21,582 nt of DNA from Elysia marginata. Its lineage: Eukaryota; Mollusca; Gastropoda; Plakobranchidae. A model generated the notes under the pieces. It did no database searches and was not told the origin of the DNA. It saw only the letters and a list, made by a program, of their open reading frames with translations. Both the position numbers and the translations under genes were made by a program. Location of the stretch: contig BMAT01011313.1 in NCBI GenBank assembly GCA_019649035.1, positions 11,098 to 32,679 on the forward strand, read 5' to 3'. This document shows positions 10,001 through 19,000 of the stretch, one piece after another (position 1 is the stretch's first letter; each line of letters starts with the position of its first letter).

Positions 10001-13000
10001 CGTTGGAAAGATGGTTAGCCAAAAATAGAAATCTTCAGCCCTGGACATCTAATTTTTTTTTGGTCTGATTTCATGGATAATTTACCATATTTTATTTTTT
10101 TTAATGAAATTTTGTTGCTGGTAGCTTTGCTTTTCATGAGCAGTATTATTTTTATGTGTTACAGTCCCTGGGTGGAGCTATGGATTTGAACGGCGATGAA
10201 AATGACGAGAATGTCCAAATGACAAGGGCAATAGCTATGTCTCTTGGGGAGAACTTTTTGCCTCTTGACCAAGTAGGCCTGTTTTGCTTTGTTAATGCAG
10301 ATTTCCAAATCATAACTGAATGAAAATCATTGTTATTGAAAGATGATTCTTAAATGTAGAGCAAGTGTTGGGCTTAAGGTTAAGGTTTTTTTCTGATAGT
10401 GTTATATTGATCAAAGATATGAGTATCTGTGGTTGATAGATACAAAACATTTCTAGAATATCTTTGTTGAAAAGCTAAAGAGATTGATTTTCTTCAACTT
10501 CCTAAAATTTGTATGAGATCATTGTGCTGTATTTCCAGTTAAAATGATCATTGAAGAAAAAACATTGTTGAGTATTTATATGGTGATAAGGCTCTTGGTA
10601 CTTACACTGTTGGAAGAGGTATATGATTAGAGCACAACAAAATTCACTACAAGAATCTTTGTGCTATTTATGTGCATGATGAAACCCCATAGGGAGAAGA
10701 CTGCCAGTGCAAAAAGTGAGTGAATTACTAGGACAAAAGAAAGATCTATGATGGTGTCATGTCTTCAGTTACTCAGAGGATAACACTGTTGAGATTCAGA
10801 TCAGTTCAATATTTTAAATGGGTTTGTCCCCCTTTCTCTTGCTTAATGCATGCCTTTCCTTAATCTTATTTTTTTTTTCCAGGCAAAGGCAGACCAAAAA
10901 TCTGAAAAGGCAGATGAAGATGCTGAAGAAAAGCAGGAGGGCGAGGAACCTTTAGATTCTGCTGTGCTGGATGATTTCACACAAAATATTTTCCCAGGTG
11001 ATTTATCCTTATATCTCTATGTAATATTTTTTTTTGCTTGGATCTAGTTTATATCAAATAATGACTTGTTCTTTCATTTTTGTGTTAATTTGGATAGCTA
11101 GCAAGACATTGCGTAATGTTTTATATCAGATTTTGGTTTACCTGTACCAGATTTTCCCACATAGAAATCATGAACTGTAATAGCAATCAAATGAGGATTT
11201 AGTATTTTTTTAAATAAAATTGATAAATAAGATAAAAAAAAAGGGCAAAAGTTTAAAGCAAGCTTTCCTAAACCAAGGAATAACTACGTAAGATATCTAA
11301 CTGTTCATGTTTCCCCATTTCTATAGGTTGCCTGAATCTCCTGGACACTTTGCCAGAAACTGTCTACAGAGTCTGCGATCTCCTCATAGTTGTCATGCAG
11401 AGGAATGGGCCAGACTGGCAAAGAGAAACACTGGGAACATTGTGTAAAGATGTAAGCTGTAGATTCTATTATATTTTCTCTGCTTTTTACATGTTATTTT
11501 TCCCTTTCTTCTGATGGCATTGTTTCTCCCTGGAATTATTTTTTTTGAAGTATGCAAATTGGCCTCTGTGTTGCACAGAAAAATGCTGCAATAGCCTATA
11601 TTATGTGGATGAATCCCCGTCTTAAAGGAGCCAAGTTTTGATGAATTGTCAGATTAGCATAAAAAGAAAATTGCATCAGTTATCGAAAAAAAAAATTTAT
11701 ATTTGTGTGAATGGCAAAGGTAATTCATATATTTCTACTCTAACCTAAATTGAAGTTGCATCTCTGATTCTCATCAGTTGTGTGGCCTCTCCGAGGAAAT
11801 TACAAGCTTTGCTCAGGCTATGAATGTTGATGCCATGCAGAATTCTCCAAGTGCTCAGAAGTTTGCCACTCGCCTACATCTGTTGAGTCTGCTAGCTGAG
11901 GTAAGTTAAAGCACATATGTGTACTTTACTGTTCATAAGTTACAAGTGAGTGTGGGTATCATGTTTGTTCAGATACTAATGTGATCACGCACTATAATAA
12001 GATTCTGTATACTGAATACTTTTGTTATACAACCAGAAAGTTCTTGACCTTGGTTTAGAAGTATACTTTTCTTTTGGTCATAGCAATTTTTATTCTAATT
12101 TAAAATGTATGATGATTTCTCATTTAGCCTTCAAACAAAGAGGGATTCAGAATGTATTTCTTTGAAGCTTTGAGAAAAGATTGCTACATTTATTTGCAAA
12201 TTACTTCCAACATACTTGACCCAGTTCAAAGAAAAATGAAATTTCCTTTGTTATACTTGTTTTACCTGTGAAACCATAGCAATCAAATGTATTTTTATTT
12301 GTATATTTTCAGGAGATGAACTTGTCATGCTCCTTGGCCATGCAGCATGTTAACCTCCCAGGTCGTCTGGTCAGTTTACTGCAGTATAGTCAAAACCCTT
12401 TGCTTGACATGGGCCAGACCGCTGGCTTCAAGTCTACTCCCAGGTGACCATGAATGCCGCTTCTAGGCATTTTGTGTTTTAAACTTTATTGGTTCATTTT
12501 TGTTTGTTTGAATAATTCATACAAAATCTTAAAGATTTGAACAAGATGAAAAAAAATTAGAAGAAAAAAATTATGTAGGATAAGAAACCACTAATGTAGT
12601 TACAGCCACATCTACCTTTGTCCGTTTATAAAAACTGCTTCTTAAAATTATCCAGAGAGGCTGAATTTCGTTTATTTCTTTTGCCAGCTGTAAAAATAAA
12701 CGAAGACTTTCCTATTGGGCTTGTTATTGCTGACTTTACCAAAAATGGAGATGGCATAATGCAGTTCTCAGGTGACGATTTATCTATCAAGTTCTCATGA
12801 ATAGATGTTTCTACATATTTATAACCATATTTCAAAAATCTTCTCTTGCAACTCAAAGTATGGACCTATGTTTTCAGGTGGCTTGCACCAATGCTGGTCT
12901 TGCTTGATCTTTGGGAGAAGATTGCCATTGCCCTTCGAAGGAAAATGGAAGCTAGGATTGCAGTGGTAAGTCTGTTGCTGTTTTCAGATAAGGGTTTCCT

Positions 13001-16000
13001 TTGTTTTTTTTTGTTTTTTAGTGACTGCATGCTTCAGCCTTTCGTGGAATTCTCAAGAAATCATGCTACTACTTTACTCCTCTTTCTTAGTCTGATTTGT
13101 ATTATTCAAAGACAGGAACTATTATACATTCAAGTCAATAACCGCTAGGGTTGTAATAAAATTTTTTCACACCCTTTCTTTCCACTATTAAAAATCAATA
13201 AACTTTTGCCGTTACAGCGACAAAAGGGACCTTCATTTCTGCTCTAACTGCACTCGGGATGGGCAGAGCTATAAACAGGCAGTGACTAGGCACACATTTT
13301 GAGGCCTACATTTAAAAAACATCTAAGTAATGCATCTCCAGTTTGCATTTGCTGTGATTTGCTGGTTAACTTTGTTGTCCGACAATAATCACAACTACAC
13401 TAACACCTTAGCCTCCCCCCCCCCCTTCTCAGATATCCATATCTATTATGCTACCTGCACAAGGCCTACCTGGGTGCCTGTATTGATTACGATACAGTCT
13501 TTGATAGTACTGACAGTGATATCACTGATAGATCTAAGCAACACAGCCTTTTGTTCTTCCCCCTCTCTTACTTGGCAGTCACTGATTCAGTCCTTTTTTT
13601 TTAATCGTGCTGGTATCCCTAGTGATCTATTGCACTGTAGGCATCTCTTTAGCTTATGAGACAAACAATAACAATGAATTCTGTTCAAAATGTCGTGCCA
13701 CAGCTAGGAGGAGGGGAATAGCATGCATATTCATAATAGAAGTTCACATTCTTTCTTTAGAATGGACATATGATTCGTCAGAAATGTAGATCTGTAAGAA
13801 AGTGTGGAATTTATTGTATGCTGTTGCATTCAGACCTATCCCATCACTTTGCTTCTAGCTTAGTTGCCAAACACACTGACACCAGAAGTTTTACAATTTA
13901 CGTATCTTTGAAGTCATAGATTTTACTGATAAAAACGTCTTTAGGTTTAGTTTGTTTTTCAGAGTTTAGAGATTACAATGGCTTTAACACCAAAAGATTT
14001 CAGAAATGCCTTAGTCTTGAACAAAAGGTGGCTATATTATTAAGGCAGCTGAAAAAAAATAAACCTCAAAGGGAAATGTGGAAGAAGTTTTTTCATATTA
14101 ACACCCATTTAACTTGACTTGATTCAAAGAAAAACAACTGACAAAATTTTTGGTCTCTACTTAGCATTAGTCATGGCTCAAGCCCCTTTTTGTCCCATCA
14201 AAGTTCCACTGAAGTTCTAATTTTCAATCCCACCCACATCCCACCCACCCCAGGGAGCTAACAGAATCTGGAAGTGGTTTGATGACAGCAGTGGCCGCTG
14301 GTGCAAGTACAGCACCAACAACAACCAGACTATTGATGATGCATACCGCAAGGGAGATACGATGGTCAGGTAATTCAACAGTTTTCACGAGTGATTTTTT
14401 TATTTTGTATCTAAAACCTCAAAATGCAGAAACCAAAACTATAGTGTTGAAAAGTCAAGTCACATTTACATATTATGTAGGTTGATGAGCTTATTTCATC
14501 ACACAAGTTACAAGTATGCATGCTGATGATGCAGTAGCAGCACATGTGTACTTTTATATGAACTATTACATGGTTCACATTTTTTTTATGTCAGTTCCCT
14601 ATGTCTGTGATAATAAACAGATCATGTGTTTTTTATGCCATTGGTAAAAATTGTGAAACAGTTAGATTTAAAACAAAGCAAAGCACTCTTGCTTACAACC
14701 CACTGACGACAAAATCTACGAAATATTCAGCAAGGTAGGAACTGAGACATTTTTTCTCCTTCACCAGATTTCAAGCTGGAAGAAGGAAATACTCTGTTCA
14801 GTTTGGAACAATGGTTCAGGTAATGAATGTTTTCATTCTGTAGTTTTTTAAGTTTGTTCATCAAAGAGTAATGTAAAATGTTTTTTGATCTAATACATTT
14901 AAACAAATCATATGCCTTGTATAGTTAAAAAAGTAAAAATATCACAGTATATATGATAAAACAAAATGTTTTTTTGTCTCCAATTTCAGAGTTGTAAATG
15001 TAAATGAAAGGAAACATTGAAACCTAAAACAGGATGGAAGGTTTAAGTTTTAATTCATTTGAAAAGAGTAGCTGTTAAGAGCAATTAAGAGAGGCAGGTT
15101 GCAAAAAACCTCAATATCTATTTTTGAAACCTCACAAATTTTTATATTGGTTTAACTCTCAGCAAGAATCTTATCTTTTATTTAAAAAAAAAAAAAATAG
15201 AGAAATTTTTTGACAACCATCGCAAGTTGTGGAAAAGGCTAACACCCCCCAATTTTGTGTTGATGTGTATCACCCTAGGTACATGCACCAAAATCTGGTC
15301 ATTTTGAGGCTTAAGCATAGATAAATTATTTTTTTTCTTTCTTTAATTTTTAGCTGTACATATATAAACTTGTTAATTTTAAGAAACAATAAGGCTGCTA
15401 TGCTTTAACCTAAAGCCAACCGCAAAGCAAGCCTCGTTGGCTCACACATAGCGCGGCGCTGTAGTGTTTAGGGGCATACACCCACACCACAGAGAGGGGG
15501 GGGGGGGGGGGCTTCTGCCTGGAGGATTTGATAGCTGACTGGCTAAACATATGCCTAGCGAGCAAAGGCCGATACAACTGCTGGCAGGCAGAAAAACACA
15601 TAGTTTTGCCCGCTGCAACTTTCAAATTGATTTGCTCTTATTGGGAGAATGGAATTTGACCTAGTGTTTCTAGGCTGAGATCAGCAATATAACTAGTCTG
15701 GGCTAACCTTGATATCTAATTTATCATTGGTTTTTAACTTTACTGGAACTTTAGAACACAGGCTTAACCTATGGGCTTGGAAGGCATGGGAGCTGGGACC
15801 TGATCTAGTTTGAGATTCTAACAGTAGGCCTAGAAACTCTTTAGCGCCAATATAGAAGGTGTAAGAGGGGGAGGTGGGGGCATGAGGCACAAATAGAGAG
15901 AGGTTTTTCTCTAGAAGACTGATGAGCCGACTGAGTGTAATTATGCCTAGCAAAGTTAGGTAGAAAAAGCTGCAGGCCTCGTTGCGATTGATATCTAGAT

Positions 16001-19000
16001 CTTAATCTAAGTTAAGATAATCATGCCTGCATGCAGTAGAAACTCATGATTTAAGGCCAAAGTAGAAGGTGGTAGAGGGAAAGACAGACAGTCAGTAAAA
16101 GAGCAAAAGAGTAAGGTATAGAAGTAAACTTGAGTAGAGAGGAGGAGGAAAAAGGTAATGCTGAGAGAGAAAAAATAAATATAAGGTGTTGTGAGGAAAC
16201 TCACTAACAGACATATACCAAGAAAAGATAAGCCTGGGAAAATGACAAGACAAATGTGAAAGATATAAACAAATAGATACAATATAAGGGGACAAAAAAA
16301 GAAATAAATAGAACCTAAAAATGGTGGTAAGATTATTTTTTATCTAGTACAGCACGACTGTGGGCATTTTATCACTTAAAACAAAATGGTGAAATGGCAA
16401 TCTTTATCTAGTACCGCACAACTGTGGGCATTTTATCACTGAAAACAAAATGGTGAAATGGCAATCTTTATCTAGTACCGCACAACTGTGGGCATTTTAT
16501 CACTTAAAACAAAATGGTGAAATGGCAATCCCCTTTTTGTCTATGAAGTCTTGTTCTATTTTTTGTTGTTGTAAGAGCTGCTTGAGGAAATACACTTACA
16601 GGATCATGTGTGCTGCTTATATATAATTTTTAAGCACTCTCCTTTTTCTTTATAGTTGAACGAGGAAACAGGAAACAGACGCCCAATTATGCTGTCAATT
16701 CAAACTGCAGAAGACAAAACCAATGGGAAGAAAGAAAAAGACAGTGGTACTGATGAGCAGTTGATAGGTATGGTTTTATCTGTTTTATTGCACTGAAGCT
16801 GAGCTCTGTATTCAAGCCATTTTGTGCTAGTAACCATAATTTGTTTTTTGTTTTTTTTTTAATTATGGTAAATTTTTAATAGTATATGTGTTGGAAGAGG
16901 CTATGTAAATAGAGCTCACCAAGACTCCAAGGCTAGGGAACCTCTAAACAGACAACTCTTTTTTCCTAACTTCCATGGCATATACAATTATTCTAGAATC
17001 GACAAACATGTATATACTGCTTAATTGCGAAGATTGGTTTTCTTTTTTTTCTGATCTGGGATGGTTTGCAGGGGTATATATACAGTTCAATTAATATTCT
17101 TTATTTGTGTCTGAATTTTACTTCGATTTTTTGTTTCAAATTTTGTTATTAATATCAAAACAAGGACATTGAAAAAAATTATGAAATAGTAATTGTTTAA
17201 ATCCATTAGCTAAAACGCTACACTGTAATCATCTCAGAACTGTAGTTTTAAGAAATTTGTTTTATCAGATCATGGTAGAAACTGCAAAGCTATTTTATTG
17301 CTATTCTTAAAAAAAAAAAAAAAGAAGCTTAAGCATAAGTGAATGGGCCCAATATGCTCAGGGCCTGCTAGAATTTAAACAATGTAGTTGTTTCAATCGC
17401 ACCTGTCATAAATGTCTTTTTTTGTGATACTTATTATGATGACCCTAGTAAAAATCATAGAAAAATAGATGTAGACCTAGCAGCAGTAGTAGTATTAAAC
17501 AGTGTTTTGTTTAGGGTTTTTTTGTTGATTTTTTTAAAGCACCTCCTCCACTATTATGCCCTAAGTGCTTTATACGAGTCCCTGACAGGCCATTACTAAC
17601 CAAATTACCTTCTAAATGCCCAAAGGAGCAGCAGTTAAAGCGCATCACTCAAGTAAATGATACAATCTTTCAATACTTATAGCCAAGTACCCTATAACGG
17701 CTCTCTGAATACACCACTAATCTTAACAAAGGCTCCTATCTTTTTTCTGAATTGGAGAGTTATAGAGAGCACCTTGCCGTTGTGTCTAGGTAGGTGCTAA
17801 GTAGAACGCACAGTCTCCAAATCTATGACGCCTATAAATAGAGGGCACAGAGAAACTTCTGTTGCAAATATATTAGGCTATTTTCTCTCTTCTGTGATGA
17901 CAAGACATTGACAAGCATATAGCTGAGTTACCTGATTATACTCTTATGTCTGAGAAGAAGAAAAAAAAAAGATTTGTAAATGCTTCACACAATTAAATGT
18001 GGTCTTTGTCTCCTGCCATCTTAGGGACCTTAACTTCATTATCTTCAGAATAATTTTTTCTTAAAGTCACTATCTTATGAGGCAATGATTTTTTAACCAA
18101 TTCAATCATGTTTTCACAGAGGAAATTAAAAAAGAATTTGAAGTGCCTTCCAACACAGTTGACTACCTGCCTTGCCTCCCACATGAAAGCATAGAAATCA
18201 TTATCAAGTGAGTTTGAATCATTATTTGTTTTTAGTGCATTCTTTCATATCATGTCTGATTGAACATTGTCACAAAAGCAAAAATCCATACATAAATCAA
18301 GCTATTTGTCCTTGTTGCTTCATAGTTTTGCTGTGGGATGTAGGACACAAACAGCATTGTCAAATGTACTTTTAAGACGTAATTACCAACATTTTTAATC
18401 CATCCCATATTTTTTCTCTCATTCTCTCATAACAGCGGTCGCTGACATAAAAATTATATTTCAGTCCTAACACAGCTTTAACTTCTCTTACTTTTCCAGC
18501 TGTTTGAGTGCGTTTCTGAGCATCCCACTTAATGCAGACACCCTTCAGGCTGCTATGAGATTGATCTTACGAATGACGCGCCAGCACCAGTATGCTGTGC
18601 TCTTTGTATCACAAGGTGGTGCACGCCAGTTGCTGAAGCTCACACTTGACTCGAATTTCCAGGGCTTCCTGAATTTGGCTACCCTTATCTTTAGGCACAT
18701 TCTAGAAGAGCCTGTTTCCCTTAGATACTGCATGGAGAAGGTAATTTCAAAATCCTTTAGCATGTGAATATGCATTATAATTTTTATCTTAAAGAGTTAT
18801 TATTAACTTTCTTCCTTCTTCTTCTATATATTTCGATCTCCAGTGATCAATGACATCATCAGTGAATAAATTAACTATTTTTCATTGAATGAAAGCAGAA
18901 ACTTATATCCGGTGCTGGGAATCTTCTGCCTTTAGGCAGAATTCCGCCTAAAAATGTCCGCCAATCCTCCTCCCGTCTGATTTTCCATCGTTCAAAAAAG

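Larger units (their letters stand above)
14820..16655 (+). other. Intron inside the WWE domain (exons 16/17), repeat-containing
   Basis: At 1,836 nt this is the second-longest intron fully in the window. It holds a GC-richer patch with a 16-G run and short inverted repeats (about 15411-15640), a purine-rich stretch at 16060-16320, and a 64-bp tandem repeat just before exon 17. The minus-strand open frames at 15410-16295 follow base composition and show no protein family. Confidence 0.75.

Noticed and set aside
10690..10719. Apparent zinc-finger linker (GEDCQCKK)
   Set aside because: It is only eight codons between stops with no second Cys pair or His pair, so it is not evidence for a finger gene.
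12618..12800. 60-codon frame with [14 protein letters not shown], slightly cadherin-like
   Set aside because: The likeness is one short stretch without the DXD or DXNDN calcium motifs, and the frame does not match either neighbouring HUWE1 phase.
13330..13659. 109-codon open frame on + strand
   Set aside because: It crosses a C11 run, has no recognisable motif and no sign of codon preference; considered chance in an intron.
14279..14485. Thr/Ala-rich frame [16 protein letters not shown]
   Set aside because: It is an alternative frame of the WWE exon, whose own frame matches HUWE1 strongly.
15421..15460. tRNA-derived SINE head
   Set aside because: A weak A-box-like GTTGGCTCACAC is present, but there is no B-box and no cloverleaf can be drawn.
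16007..16295. Minus-strand hydrophobic frames (possible membrane proteins)
   Set aside because: They arise from a purine-rich + strand that reads as Phe/Leu/Ser on the other strand; two overlapping frames look alike, which points to composition and not coding.
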